A stretch of DNA of 64,000 nucleotides from Roseococcus sp. SYP-B2431 (GTDB taxonomy: Bacteria > Pseudomonadota > Alphaproteobacteria > Acetobacterales > Acetobacteraceae): the NCBI RefSeq assembly GCF_004336745.1, contig NZ_SJXD01000025.1, forward strand, positions 496,001-560,000, written 5' to 3'. Shown piece by piece: positions 48,988 through 58,332 of this stretch (position 1 is the stretch's first letter; the number at the start of each line of letters is the position of its first letter). The notes under the pieces were generated by a model. The model made no database searches and had not been told where the DNA came from. It worked only from the letters and a program-made list of their open reading frames with translations. A program made the translations under genes and the position numbers.

Positions 48988-49872
48988 ATGGACGATCATT
49001 CGCAGCGCGCGCCCGCCGACATCGATGCGGTCACCGGCCGCACGACCACCGGCCATGAATGGGACGGCATCCGCGAGCTCAACACCCCGCTGCCCAAGTG
49101 GTGGCTCTGGACCTTCTATGCCTGCATCGCCTTCGCGGCGGTCTGGGTCGTGCTCTACCCCGCGCTGCCCATGACCGGCGCGACGGGCCTGCTCGGCCAC
49201 ACCGCCCGCGGCGATGCGGAGCGCGACCGGCGCGAGCAGGCGGCGGCGATCGAGCCCATGCTCGCCCGCCTGCGCGCGGCGACGCCCGCGCAGATCCTGG
49301 CCGATCCGGACCTGCGCGGCTTCGCCATGGCCGGCGGGCGCATGGCCTTCGCCAATGCCTGCGCGGGCTGCCACGGCGCGGGCGGGCAGGGGGCGCCCGG
49401 CTTCCCCAGCCTCGCCGACGACGAATGGCTCTGGGGCGGCGATCTCGCGGCCATCGAGGAGACCATCCGCCACGGCATCCGCGCGCCCGACGACGATGCG
49501 ACGCGCAACTCGCTGATGCCGCGCTTCGTGGCCGACGGCATGCTGACCGTGGCGCAGGCCGCCGACGCGGCGGAGTATGTGCTGGCGCTCGGCGGGCGTT
49601 CCACCGACGGGGCCTCCGCCATCCGCGGCGCGGCCGTCTTCGCCGAGAACTGCGCGAGCTGCCATGGCGAGCGCGGGCAGGGCAGCCGCGAGATGGGCGC
49701 GCCGCGCCTCGACGACCGCGTCTGGCTCTATGGCGGCGACAAGGCGGGCATCCTGCGCACCATCTCCCTCGGGCGGAACGGCGTGATGCCGGCCTGGGAA
49801 AGCCGCCTCGATGCCGCGACCATCCGCATGCTGGTCATCTACCTGCACAGCCTGGGCGGCACCGAGCAGTAG
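48988..49872 (+). CDS. ccoP: Cytochrome cbb3 oxidase subunit III CcoP (di-heme c)
   Basis: 294 residues. N-terminal HEWDGIRELNTPLPKWWLWTFYACIAFAAVWVV is the CcoP membrane anchor signature. Two cytochrome c domains follow with CAGCH (about residue 126) and CASCH (about 220), each with a late Met (SLMPRF and VMPAW). It accepts electrons from soluble cytochromes. Twelve bases after ccoQ. Confidence 0.96.
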   Translation: MDDHSQRAPADIDAVTGRTTTGHEWDGIRELNTPLPKWWLWTFYACIAFAAVWVVLYPALPMTGATGLLGHTARGDAERDRREQAAAIEPMLARLRAATPAQILADPDLRGFAMAGGRMAFANACAGCHGAGGQGAPGFPSLADDEWLWGGDLAAIEETIRHGIRAPDDDATRNSLMPRFVADGMLTVAQAADAAEYVLALGGRSTDGASAIRGAAVFAENCASCHGERGQGSREMGAPRLDDRVWLYGGDKAGILRTISLGRNGVMPAWESRLDAATIRMLVIYLHSLGGTEQ

Positions 49873-49884
49873 GCGGGACGACAG

Positions 49885-51390
49885 GTGAGCCGGATGGACA
49901 AGCCCGAGGCCTTCGCGCCCGACGACCGGAACCAGCCGCTCTACGCGGACCGCGTGCGGGTCTATCCGCAGGCGGTGCAGGGCCGCGTGCGGCGGGCGAA
50001 ATGGGCCATCCTGATCGCCTGCCTCGGGCTCTACTACCTGCTGCCCTGGCTGCGCTGGGACCGCGGGCCCGGCCAGCCGGACCAGGCCGTGCTCGTGGAC
50101 ATGGCGCGCGGGCGGCTGTTCTTCTTCCAGCTCGAGATCTGGCCGCAGGAGGTCTATTACCTCACGGGCCTGCTGCTGCTGGGCGCGATCGCGATCTTCG
50201 CCGCCACGGCGCTCTTCGGCCGCGTCTGGTGCGGCTTCGCCTGCCCGCAGACCGTCTGGACCGACCTCTTCATGCTGGTCGAGCGCTGGATCGAGGGCGA
50301 CCGCAACGCCCGCATGCGGCGCGACCGCAAGCCGCGCTGGAGCGCGGGCGACAAGGCGCGCAAGCTGGCCAAGCACGCGGCCTGGCTCGCCATCGCGGCG
50401 GTGACCGGCGGCGCCTGGGTGAACTACTTCACCGACGCGCCGCAGCTGGCGCGCGACCTGCTGGCCTTCGAGGCCTCGACGACCATCCTGGGCTTCGCCG
50501 CCCTCTTCACCCTCACGACCTATCTGCTCGCCGGCTGGGCGCGCGAGCAGGTCTGCACCTATATGTGCCCCTGGCCGCGCTTCCAGGCGGCGATGCTCGA
50601 CGCGGACAGCCTCGCCGTCTCCTATCGCGACTGGCGCGGCGAGCCGCGCGGCAAGGCGCAGGATCCCGGCGCGGGCGATTGCGTGGATTGCCGGGCCTGC
50701 GTGAACGTCTGCCCGACCGGCGTCGACATCCGCGACGGGCTGCAGATGGCCTGCATCAATTGCGGGCTCTGCATCGACGCCTGCGACGGGATCATGGCGA
50801 AGCTCGGCCGGCCGACGGGCCTCGTCGCCTTCGAGACCATCGGCAACCTCGCCGCCGCCGAGGCCGCGACCCGGGCCGTCCCGCCCGGCCCGGCGCGCTG
50901 CGGTGCGGGCATGGCGGCGCGCCGGCCGGCCCGGCTGCTGCGCGCCCGCAGCTGGGTCTATGCGGGCGCCATGGTGGTGATCGTGCTCGCCATGCTCGTC
51001 GGCCTCGCCCTCCGCCAGCCGCTCTCGCTGGAGGTCCTGCGCGACCGCGCGCCGCTCTATGTGCGCCTGGCCGATGGCGGCATCCGCAACAGCTACACCC
51101 TGAAGCTGTCCGACCGGCGGCATGACGCGGCCGTGCTCGCCGTCGCGGTCGAGGGGCTGCCGGCCGGCGCCGCCTGGCAGGTCCTGGGCGCGGCGCGGCA
51201 CGACGCCGCCGGACTGCCGCTCGTCGAGACCCGCCCCGACGGCGTGGCCGAGTTCCGCCTCTTCGTCACCGCGCCGCACTATGCCCTGCCCGCCGAGGAG
51301 GGCACGCCGGTGACGATCCGCCTGCTTCCTCCCGGCGGCGGCGCCACGCAGGCCGCCGCCGCCACCTCCTTCCTGGGACCGAGACGATGA
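49885..51390 (+). CDS. ccoG: Cytochrome oxidase assembly ferredoxin-like protein CcoG
   Basis: 501 residues from GTG 49885; ATG 49894 is an alternative. Several membrane helices surround FGRVWCGFACPQTVWTD and VCTYMCPWPRFQ, then a two-[4Fe-4S] ferredoxin module (CVDCRACVNVCP and CINCGLCIDAC), two more helices, and a periplasmic Ig-like domain. In Rhodobacter CcoG is a Cu(II) reductase feeding copper into cbb3 assembly. It begins the ccoGHIS assembly operon directly after ccoP. Confidence 0.95.
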   Translation: MSRMDKPEAFAPDDRNQPLYADRVRVYPQAVQGRVRRAKWAILIACLGLYYLLPWLRWDRGPGQPDQAVLVDMARGRLFFFQLEIWPQEVYYLTGLLLLGAIAIFAATALFGRVWCGFACPQTVWTDLFMLVERWIEGDRNARMRRDRKPRWSAGDKARKLAKHAAWLAIAAVTGGAWVNYFTDAPQLARDLLAFEASTTILGFAALFTLTTYLLAGWAREQVCTYMCPWPRFQAAMLDADSLAVSYRDWRGEPRGKAQDPGAGDCVDCRACVNVCPTGVDIRDGLQMACINCGLCIDACDGIMAKLGRPTGLVAFETIGNLAAAEAATRAVPPGPARCGAGMAARRPARLLRARSWVYAGAMVVIVLAMLVGLALRQPLSLEVLRDRAPLYVRLADGGIRNSYTLKLSDRRHDAAVLAVAVEGLPAGAAWQVLGAARHDAAGLPLVETRPDGVAEFRLFVTAPHYALPAEEGTPVTIRLLPPGGGATQAAAATSFLGPRR

Positions 51391-51854
51391 CGACGACGAT
51401 GCCGCGCGGCCGCTGGATCCCCTGGGTCTTCGTGGGCGGCTTCGGCGTGGTGGTGGCGGTGAACGCCGTGCTCATCACCGCGGCGGTCACCACCTTCACC
51501 GGCACCACCACGGGCGGCGCCTATGACCGCGGGCGCACCTATGGCGACGTGCTGGCCGAGGCCGAGCGGCAGCGGGCCCTGGGCTGGCAGGGGGCGGTCT
51601 CGCGGCAGGGAGGCGCGGTGGTGCTGGCGCTGCGCCAGGCCGACGGCAGCCCGCTGCCCGCCGATGCGACGGTCGCCGGCCGGCTGCAGCGTCCGCTCGA
51701 GCGCAGGGCGCTGCCGCTGCACTTCCTGCCCGCCGCGCCCGGCGGCTGGCGCGCCGCCGTGGAGATCCCGGCGCCGGGCGCCTGGGAAGCGGTGCTGACC
51801 GTCACGCGCGGGGCGGACCGCTTCGAGCTGCGCGAAAGGCTGACCTTCCCGTGA
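51387..51854 (+). CDS. ccoH: FixH/CcoH-family assembly protein
   Basis: 155 residues, one N-terminal membrane helix (about 8-30: WIPWVFVGGFGVVVAVNAVLI) and a periplasmic beta domain ending in DRFELRERLTF. The TFTGTTTGGAYDRGRTY segment is typical. CcoH binds the oxidase and is needed for its assembly. Overlaps ccoG and ccoI by 4 nt each. Confidence 0.93.
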   Translation: MTTTMPRGRWIPWVFVGGFGVVVAVNAVLITAAVTTFTGTTTGGAYDRGRTYGDVLAEAERQRALGWQGAVSRQGGAVVLALRQADGSPLPADATVAGRLQRPLERRALPLHFLPAAPGGWRAAVEIPAPGAWEAVLTVTRGADRFELRERLTFP

Positions 51855-54202
51855 ACGCCCTTCCGGCCCGCCTCGATGTCGAGGAGCCGCGCCTGTCCGC
51901 GGCCGCCTGCGCGCATTGCGGCGCGCCGGTGCCGGCCGGCGCGGGCCGCTTCTGCTGCGCGGGCTGCGAGGGCGCGGCCGCGCTGATCGCGGGTCTCGGC
52001 CTCGACGCCTTCTACCGCCGCCGCGAGGGCGTCGCGGAGCTGCGCCCCGTGCCGCTGCCGCCCGTGGACTTTTCCGCCCGCGCCGAGCCGCTCGGCAACG
52101 GCCGGGACCATCGGCTGGACCTGATGGTCGCGGGCCTCGCCTGCGGCGCCTGCGTCTGGCTGGTGGAGCAGGCGCTGGCGATGGAGCCGGATGTGCTGCG
52201 CGCGCGCGCCAGCCTCACGGCGCGGCGGCTCACGGTCGAATGGCGCGGCCCGGCCTCGCGCGCGGCGGAGCTGGCCGGCATCGTGGCGCGGCTGGGCTTC
52301 CGCGTGGCGCCCTGGTCCGCCGCCTGCCTGCGCGCGACCGAGGATGCGGAGGAGAAGGCGCTGGCCCGCGCCCTCGGCATCGCCGCCTTCGGCGCCTCCA
52401 ATGTCATGATGCTCTCGGTCGCCGTCTGGGTCGGCAGCGACATGGGCGAGGCGACGCGGGCGCTGATGCACTGGCTCGCGGCACTGATCGCCCTGCCGGT
52501 CGTCCTCGTCGCGGGCATGCCCTTCTACCGTTCCGCCTATGCCGCGCTGCGCGCGGGGCGGATCAACATGGACATGGCCGTCTCGCTGGGCGTGGTGGCG
52601 ACCACGGCGATGAGCCTGTCGGAGGCGCTGCGGCAGGGGCCCTTCACCTGGTTCGACGGCGCGACGGCCCTGCTCGCCCTTCTCCTCGCCGGCCGGCTGC
52701 TGGACCGCGCGGCCCGTCGCCGCGCCCGCCAGGCCTGCGCCGAGCTGCTCGCGCTGCAATCGGCCGAGGTGACGCGGCTGGCGGCCGACGGAACCGCGCG
52801 GCGCGTCGGCGCCGAGACCGTGCGCGCCGGCGAGCGCCTGCTGGTCGCGCCGGGCGAGCGGCTGTCGCTCGACGGCGTGCTGGAGGAGGGCGAGGCGCTG
52901 CTCGACACCGCGGCGACGAGCGGCGAGAGCCTGCCGCGCCGCTTCGCCGCGGGCGAGGCGCTGCCGGCCGGCGCGGTGAATCTCGGCGCCGCGCTGGTCC
53001 AACGCGTGACGGCGGCGGCGGCGGAAGGCTCGCTCGCCGCCGTGTCGCGGCTTCTGGAGCGGGCGGAGCAGGCGCGCGGGCGCTATGTCTCCATCGCCGA
53101 CAAGGCGGCGCGGATCTACGTGCCGGTCGCGCATGGCGTGGCGCTGGCGACCTTCCTGGGCTGGTGGCTCGGCATGGGGCTGCCCTGGCAGGCGGCGCTG
53201 GTGCCCGCGGTCGCGGCGCTCATCGTGACCTGCCCCTGTGGCCTCGCCATCGCGGTGCCGGCCGTGCAGGTGGTGGCGGTCGGCGCGCTGTTCCGGCGCG
53301 GCGTGCTGGTGGGCTCGCCGACGGCGCTGGAGCGGCTGGCCGCCTGCGACGTGGCGGTGCTGGACAAGACCGGCACGCTCACCCTGGGCCGCCCGGAGCT
53401 GCTGGCCGATCCGGCGCGGCCGGAGGGCGCGCTGGAGGCTGCGGCGGCCCTGGCGGCGAGCAGCCGGCACCCGCTGGCCCGCGCCCTCGTCGCGGCCTGC
53501 CCGGCGCTGGTCGCCGCGGCGGCGGGCGTATCCGAGCTTCCCGGCGCCGGCCTGCGGCGCGGCGACGAACGGCTCGGCAGCGCCGCCTTCTGCGGCCTCG
53601 CGGCGGCGGAGGAAGACGGGCCCGCGCTCTGGTACCGCTCGCCCGCGGGGGCGGTCGCCTTCCGCTTCGCCGACCCGCTGCGCCCCGATGCGGCCGAGGC
53701 CGTGGCGGCGCTGCGGCGCCTCGGCCTGGAGGTGGAGCTGCTCTCCGGCGACGCGCCTCCGGCCGTGGCGCGGGCGGCCGGGGCGCTCGGCATCGGCATG
53801 TGGCGCGGCGGCGCGACGCCCGCGGACAAGGCCGCGCGCATCGGGCAATTGCGGGCGGAGGGCCGCCGGCCGCTCATGATCGGCGACGGGATCAACGATG
53901 CCGCGGCGCTGGCGCTGGCGCATGCCTCCGCCAGCCCCGCGGGCAGCACCGACCTCGCCCAGGCGGCGGCGGATCTGGTGCTCCGCGCGGAGGGCCTCTC
54001 GGCGCTGCCGGCGGCCGTCGCGACGGCCCGGCGGGCGCAGGCCGCGGCGCGGCAGAACATCGCCTTCAGCCTGGCCTACAACCTCGTGGCCGTGCCGATG
54101 GCGGTGCTCGGCTTCGTCACCCCGCTGCTCGCGGCGGTGGTGATGGCGTCCTCGTCCCTCGTGGTCATCCTCAACGCGCTGCGCGCGGGGCGGGAGGCAT
54201 GA
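51851..54202 (+). CDS. ccoI: Copper-transporting P-type ATPase CcoI/FixI
   Basis: 783 residues. A Cys-rich N-terminal region (CAHCGAPVPAGAGRFCCAGCEGA, about 20-42) is followed by an HMA domain (GLACGACVWLVEQAL), eight helices with the ion-site motif TCPCGLAIAVP (about residue 458), phosphorylation site DKTGTL (about 504) and hinge GDGINDAAAL. CtrA3/CopA2-type exporters such as CcoI supply copper to the periplasmic side for Cu-B insertion. Four-nt overlaps with ccoH and ccoS. Confidence 0.95.
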   Translation: MNALPARLDVEEPRLSAAACAHCGAPVPAGAGRFCCAGCEGAAALIAGLGLDAFYRRREGVAELRPVPLPPVDFSARAEPLGNGRDHRLDLMVAGLACGACVWLVEQALAMEPDVLRARASLTARRLTVEWRGPASRAAELAGIVARLGFRVAPWSAACLRATEDAEEKALARALGIAAFGASNVMMLSVAVWVGSDMGEATRALMHWLAALIALPVVLVAGMPFYRSAYAALRAGRINMDMAVSLGVVATTAMSLSEALRQGPFTWFDGATALLALLLAGRLLDRAARRRARQACAELLALQSAEVTRLAADGTARRVGAETVRAGERLLVAPGERLSLDGVLEEGEALLDTAATSGESLPRRFAAGEALPAGAVNLGAALVQRVTAAAAEGSLAAVSRLLERAEQARGRYVSIADKAARIYVPVAHGVALATFLGWWLGMGLPWQAALVPAVAALIVTCPCGLAIAVPAVQVVAVGALFRRGVLVGSPTALERLAACDVAVLDKTGTLTLGRPELLADPARPEGALEAAAALAASSRHPLARALVAACPALVAAAAGVSELPGAGLRRGDERLGSAAFCGLAAAEEDGPALWYRSPAGAVAFRFADPLRPDAAEAVAALRRLGLEVELLSGDAPPAVARAAGALGIGMWRGGATPADKAARIGQLRAEGRRPLMIGDGINDAAALALAHASASPAGSTDLAQAAADLVLRAEGLSALPAAVATARRAQAAARQNIAFSLAYNLVAVPMAVLGFVTPLLAAVVMASSSLVVILNALRAGREA

Positions 54203-54375
54203 ACGCCCTCGCGCTGCTCGTGCCGCTCGCCCTCGGTCTGGGGCTGGCGGCGCTGGCCTTCTTCGGCTGGACGCTGCGCAACGGCCAGTACGAGGACCCC
54301 GACGGCGCCGCCGCCCGCATCCTTTTCGACGACAACCAGGAGACCCCCAGATGCCCGCCCCCGGATTCCCGATGA
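54199..54375 (+). CDS. ccoS: Cytochrome cbb3 oxidase maturation protein CcoS
   Basis: 58 residues: one membrane helix (LVPLALGLGLAALAFFGW) followed by the CcoS signature LRNGQYEDPDGAAARILFDD. It is needed for cofactor insertion into CcoN. Overlaps the end of ccoI (ATG within it) and the small gene at 54351. Confidence 0.93.
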   Translation: MNALALLVPLALGLGLAALAFFGWTLRNGQYEDPDGAAARILFDDNQETPRCPPPDSR

Positions 54376-54551
54376 GCCGCCTCGTCTACCTCGCCGGCTC
54401 CTTCGTCCTGGCCATCCTCGGCCTCTTCGCCGTCGCCCGCGCGACGGATGTGGGGATGTCGCTCTTCGGCGCGGGGCTGACGCTGGTCAGCCTGGCCTTC
54501 GGCCTCTTCCTCGTGAAGCGCGGCGCCGACTCGCTGTGGGGCCATGGATGA
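54351..54551 (+). CDS. Small hydrophobic protein linked to ccoS
   Basis: 66 residues with AGGAG 10 nt upstream of ATG 54351; ATG 54372 is an alternative. Two membrane helices (VYLAGSFVLAILGLFAVARA and MSLFGAGLTLVSLAFGLFLV). It overlaps ccoS by 25 nt and is probably the last gene of the cco transcript. No family recognised; it may be an accessory subunit or assembly factor. Confidence 0.7.
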   Translation: MPAPGFPMSRLVYLAGSFVLAILGLFAVARATDVGMSLFGAGLTLVSLAFGLFLVKRGADSLWGHG

Positions 54552-54567
54552 GGGCCGGCGACGGCCC
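54552..54567 (+). terminator. Short hairpin after the cco operon
   Basis: GGGCCG / CGGCCC with a GCGA loop directly after the stop at 54551, between convergent genes. Short stem and no T-tract, so weak support. Confidence 0.3.
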
Positions 54568-54571
54568 GGCC

Positions 54572-55264
54572 TCAGGCCGCCTCGGCGCGGGATTGCAGCG
54601 CGGAGGGGTTGCGGATCGCGACCCGGCGGCTGGTGGGCAGGTCGATCACCCCGTCGCGCCTGAGCTTGGTCAGCTGCCGGCTCACCGTCTCGATGGTGAG
54701 GCCGAGCACGTCGGCGATCTGCGCGCGGCTGACCGGCAGGTCGAATTCGGCGATGCGCGACGACGTCCTCCGGGCGAGGTGGTGCGCCATGTCGAGCAGG
54801 AAGCTCGCCACCTTCTCCTCCGCCGTCTTGCGGCCGAGCATGAGCATCCGGGCGCGCGCCTCGTCCAGCGCGCCGAGGGTCCGGCGCAGGAGCAGCCGCT
54901 CGAGATGCGCGTGGCTCTCGAGCGCGGTCTCGAAGCCCTTGCGGGGAAAGACGCAGAGCTCGGCCTCCGTGAGGGCGGTGATGGTGTGCTCCGCCTCTTT
55001 CGCGAAGGGCCGGCCGACGAAGTCCGCCGGGTAGAGCAGGCCCACGATCTGTTCCCGCCCGTCCGCCGTCGAGGCGCTGAGCTTCAGGACACCGGAGAGG
55101 AGGTTGGCGCAGACCAGGGCGTCGTCGCCCGCCCAGACGAGCGTCTCGCCGCGCTCCAGGCGGCGAGGCCGCCCGATGCTGTTGAGCGTGGTCAGCTCTG
55201 AATCGCTGAGGCTGCTGCAGAGCGACTGGTCCCGGACCAGGCATTCCGTACAAATCGGCTTCAC
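54572..55264 (-). CDS. fnrL: FnrL-type oxygen-sensing regulator ([4Fe-4S] FNR family)
   Basis: 230 residues from a GTG start (GAAGGG upstream). N-terminal ICTECLVRDQSLC gives Cys5, Cys8 and Cys16; the fourth ligand is the Cys in EAELCVFPRKG, in the position of E. coli FNR Cys122. Effector-like barrel, then helix-turn-helix SRAQIADVLGLTIETVSRQL with the FNR recognition residues Glu, Ser and Arg. It should bind TTGAT-N4-ATCAA when oxygen is low, such as the box at 46517. Convergent with the cco operon it very likely controls. Confidence 0.92.
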   Translation of the reverse strand: MKPICTECLVRDQSLCSSLSDSELTTLNSIGRPRRLERGETLVWAGDDALVCANLLSGVLKLSASTADGREQIVGLLYPADFVGRPFAKEAEHTITALTEAELCVFPRKGFETALESHAHLERLLLRRTLGALDEARARMLMLGRKTAEEKVASFLLDMAHHLARRTSSRIAEFDLPVSRAQIADVLGLTIETVSRQLTKLRRDGVIDLPTSRRVAIRNPSALQSRAEAA

Positions 55265-55436
55265 GGGCTACCCTTCGCCGTCGTTTGGCATGGAGGCTGG
55301 CAGCCTCTATGCGCCGCCAGGGCGGAACCCGGCAAGATCGACCGGCTCCCCCGGGCCGCGACGCGGCCGGCCTGCGACCTGCATAACCCTCGCCCGCCTG
55401 CGGCGTTAGCCCCTCCGAGGCAGCGGGGATCGAGGC

Positions 55437-56201
55437 ATGTCACAGCGCTGGCCGGACCGACTCTGGGTGGTCCGCCATGGGGAGAGCAGCGGCAATGTCG
55501 CCCGGGACGCGGCGCATGCCGCCCGGCTGGCGCGCATCGACACCGATGGCCGCGATGTCGATGTGCCGCTCAGCCCGCTGGGCGAGGAGCAGTCCCGCGC
55601 GCTGGGGCGCTGGTTCGCGCAGATGCCGCGGGAGCAGCGGCCCGATGTGGTGCTCACCTCGCCCTATCGCCGCGCGCGGCAGACGGCGGCGCTGATCCAT
55701 GGCGGCGGCGGCCTGTCGGTGGACCCGGCCGACTTCGTGCAGGACGAGCGGCTGCGGGAGAAGGAGTTCGGCATCCTGGACCGGCTGACCGGCCAGGGTA
55801 TCCGCCAGGAATTCCCCGACCAGGCCGAGTTCCGCCGCGTCCTGGGCAAGTTCTATCACCGGCCGCCGGGCGGCGAGAGCTGGTGCGACGTGATCCTGCG
55901 GCTGCGCAGCGCGCTGGATACGGTGTCGCTGCACCACGGCCAGGCGCGGCTGCTGATCGTGGCGCATCAGGTCGTGGTGCTCTGCCTGCGCTACCTGCTG
56001 GAGAACATGACCGAGGAGCAGATCCTCGCCATCGACCGCGAGGGCGACGTCGCCAATTGCGGGGTCACCGAATACGCCTTCGATCCCGGCCAGGGGCGCG
56101 ACGGCGCGCTGGTGCTGAGGCGCTACAACTTCGTCGCCCCGCTCCGGCAGCAGGGCGCGACGGTCACGGCCGAGCCCGACAGGCCGGTGGGCTCCCGATG
56201 A
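55437..56201 (+). CDS. Histidine phosphatase family protein
   Basis: 254 residues of the phosphoglycerate-mutase-like fold: RHG box VVRHGESSGN (phospho-acceptor His near residue 13), TSPYRRARQTAA, acid KEFGILDRL and second His in LLIVAHQVVVLCLRYLL. A 60-residue C-terminal extension is unusual for the short SixA/CobC types. Substrate not told. Its stop overlaps the start of the dehydratase gene. Confidence 0.9.
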   Translation: MSQRWPDRLWVVRHGESSGNVARDAAHAARLARIDTDGRDVDVPLSPLGEEQSRALGRWFAQMPREQRPDVVLTSPYRRARQTAALIHGGGGLSVDPADFVQDERLREKEFGILDRLTGQGIRQEFPDQAEFRRVLGKFYHRPPGGESWCDVILRLRSALDTVSLHHGQARLLIVAHQVVVLCLRYLLENMTEEQILAIDREGDVANCGVTEYAFDPGQGRDGALVLRRYNFVAPLRQQGATVTAEPDRPVGSR

Positions 56202-57097
56202 GCGGCGCGACCCCGGTCGACGAGGCGCTGCTCCACGGAATGCCTCTGCCCCGCCACCAGGACGGCGAGGACAAGAACCAGCGCGGGCGCGTGGCGGTGC
56301 TGGGCGGCAGCGCGGAGATCCCCGGCGCCGTGTTGCTCGCGGGCGTGGCCGCGCTGCGCGCCGGGGCGGGCAAGCTGCTGGTGGCGACCGCCCGCAGCGT
56401 CGCCGGGCCGCTCGCCGTCGCCCTGCCGGAAGCCCGGGTGATCGGCCTCGCCGAGACCGCGGCCGGGGGCCTCGCATCCGAGGCCGCCGGGACGCTGGCC
56501 GAGCAGTGCGGGCGCTGCCATGCGCTGGTGCTGGGGCCGGGCATGGTTGACGCCGAGGCCGTCGCCGCCCTGACCGCCGGCCTGCTGCAGCGGATGGAGG
56601 GCCTGCGCTTCGTGCTGGATGCCGCCGCGCTCTACCGCCTGGCGGAATGCCGGGCCGCGCTGCGCGGCCATGCCGGGCGCGTGGTGCTGACGCCCCATGC
56701 CGGCGAGATGGCCGGGCTGCTCGGCGTGCCGCAGGCCGCGGTGGAGGCCGATCCGCTCGGCGCGGCGCGGGAAGCCGCGTCCGAGCTGCAGGCGGTCGTG
56801 GCGATGAAGGGCGGGCGCACCTTCATCGTGACGCCGCAGGGCCAGGCCTGGTGCTGCGACCGCGGCCATGTCGGCCTGGCGACCTCGGGCTCGGGCGACA
56901 CGCTGGCCGGCATCATCGGCGGGCTGCTGGCGCGCGGCGCCGTCCCGGCGGAAGCCGCCGTCTGGGGCGTCTTCCTGCATGGCGAGGCCGGCGCGCGGCT
57001 GGCGCGGCGCCTGGGCCGCGTCGGCTTCCTCGCGCGGGAACTGCCGGGCGAGATCCCGCGGATCATGGCCGGCTTCGACCCGCCGGAGGAGCCCTGA
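56198..57097 (+). CDS. nnrD: ADP-dependent NAD(P)H-hydrate dehydratase
   Basis: 299 residues, the YjeF C-terminal (CARKD) domain alone; the NnrE epimerase half that is often fused is missing. Motifs: KNQRGRVAVLGGSAEIPGA (about 26-44), LVLGPGM, LDAAALY, VLTPHAGEMAGLLG, AVVAMKGGRTFIV and TSGSGDTLAGIIGG (catalytic Asp). It repairs hydrated NAD(P)H. Four-nt overlap with the phosphatase gene. Confidence 0.9.
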   Translation: MSGATPVDEALLHGMPLPRHQDGEDKNQRGRVAVLGGSAEIPGAVLLAGVAALRAGAGKLLVATARSVAGPLAVALPEARVIGLAETAAGGLASEAAGTLAEQCGRCHALVLGPGMVDAEAVAALTAGLLQRMEGLRFVLDAAALYRLAECRAALRGHAGRVVLTPHAGEMAGLLGVPQAAVEADPLGAAREAASELQAVVAMKGGRTFIVTPQGQAWCCDRGHVGLATSGSGDTLAGIIGGLLARGAVPAEAAVWGVFLHGEAGARLARRLGRVGFLARELPGEIPRIMAGFDPPEEP

Positions 57098-57110
57098 TCC
57101 GCGGACCCGC

Positions 57111-58082
57111 CTATCCGTCGGCGCGAATATTGCCTCGCCGGATCACTTCGGCCCAGCGGGCGCGGTCCCTCGCGATGAAGGCCGCGAAGTCCTGCCGGGT
57201 GCCGCCCCGGGGCGCGACGCCCTGGGCGGCGAGCTTCTCGACGAAGCCCGGGCGGGCGAGGAGCTGGTTCACCTCGCGATTCAGCCGGTCCACGATGGGA
57301 AGCGGGGTCGCGGCCGGCGCCAGGAGGCCGTACCAGCCGAGCGCCTCATAGCCGGTCACGCCGCTCTCCGCGATGGTCGGCACGTCGGGGAGGGCCGGGT
57401 CGCGCTGGGCGGAGGTCACCGCGATCGCCCGCACGCGGCCGTCGCGGATATGGGGCAGGGCGGTCGGCGTGGTGTCGAACATCATGTCCAGGCGGCCGCC
57501 CACCGTGTCCACCATGGCGGGGCCCGTGCCGCGATAGGGGATATGGACGATGTCGACCTCGGCCTGCTGCTTCAGCAGCTCCATGAACAGGTGCTGCGCG
57601 GAGCCGATGCCGCTCGAGCCGTAGCTCATCTTCCCCGGCTCGGCCCGTGCCAGGCGGAGCACGTCGCCCAGCGTCCGGGCCTGCAGCGCGGGATGGACCA
57701 CCAGCACCGACGCGACGGCGGCCACGGAGGCGACGGGAATCAGGTCCCGCTCCGGATCGTAGGGCAGGCGGATCAGCGAGGGGTTGATCGCGTTCGGCCC
57801 GGTGCTGCCCATGACGAGCGTGTACCCGTCCGCCGGGCTCCGCACCGCCGCCTCGGTGCCCACGCTGCCGCCGGCGCCGGTGCGGTTCTCCACCACCACC
57901 GACTGGCGCAGCGTGGTGGTCAGCTCCTCGGCGAGGATGCGGGCGAGAAGGTCGGCCGCTCCGCCGGGCGGAAAGGGCGAGATCAGCCTGATGCTGCGGG
58001 CCGGCCATTCCGGGCCTTGCGCATGGGCCTTGGCCATCACCAGCGTGCCGGCCAGGGCGGGAAGGATACGTCTCGTGGGCAT
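57111..58082 (-). CDS. Bug-family tripartite tricarboxylate transporter substrate-binding protein
   Basis: 323 residues from ATG 58082; a start 16 codons upstream is less likely because it would bury the signal peptide. Signal peptide RRILPALAGTLVMAKAHAQ. Family motifs: WPARSIRLISPFPPGGAADLLAR, NRTGAGGSVGTEAA, MSYGSSGIGSAQHL and HIPYRGTGPAM. Converges on the dehydratase gene. Third orphan Bug receptor in the window; ligand unknown. Confidence 0.93.
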   Translation of the reverse strand: MPTRRILPALAGTLVMAKAHAQGPEWPARSIRLISPFPPGGAADLLARILAEELTTTLRQSVVVENRTGAGGSVGTEAAVRSPADGYTLVMGSTGPNAINPSLIRLPYDPERDLIPVASVAAVASVLVVHPALQARTLGDVLRLARAEPGKMSYGSSGIGSAQHLFMELLKQQAEVDIVHIPYRGTGPAMVDTVGGRLDMMFDTTPTALPHIRDGRVRAIAVTSAQRDPALPDVPTIAESGVTGYEALGWYGLLAPAATPLPIVDRLNREVNQLLARPGFVEKLAAQGVAPRGGTRQDFAAFIARDRARWAEVIRRGNIRADG

Positions 58083-58332
58083 CTGGTTGCGCCTGCTGAA
58101 TTTCGCGGAACCTACAATCCCTTTCGCCACGGCCTGTCAATCGCGGAGAGGTTCCTGGCGCCGCCGGGCACGCAACCCCGCGACGCGCGGGCGGGCCGCC
58201 GCCTTGCGGGAATCGGATAGCGTCCGTGGAACCCGTTCCCCTTGACTGGGCCGACCAGGGGCAGCCGCGCGAAGGTGCCCGGCACGCCCCGGAAGAGCTC
58301 GATCCGAGCCGATGGCAGAGCGGGAGATTCGC

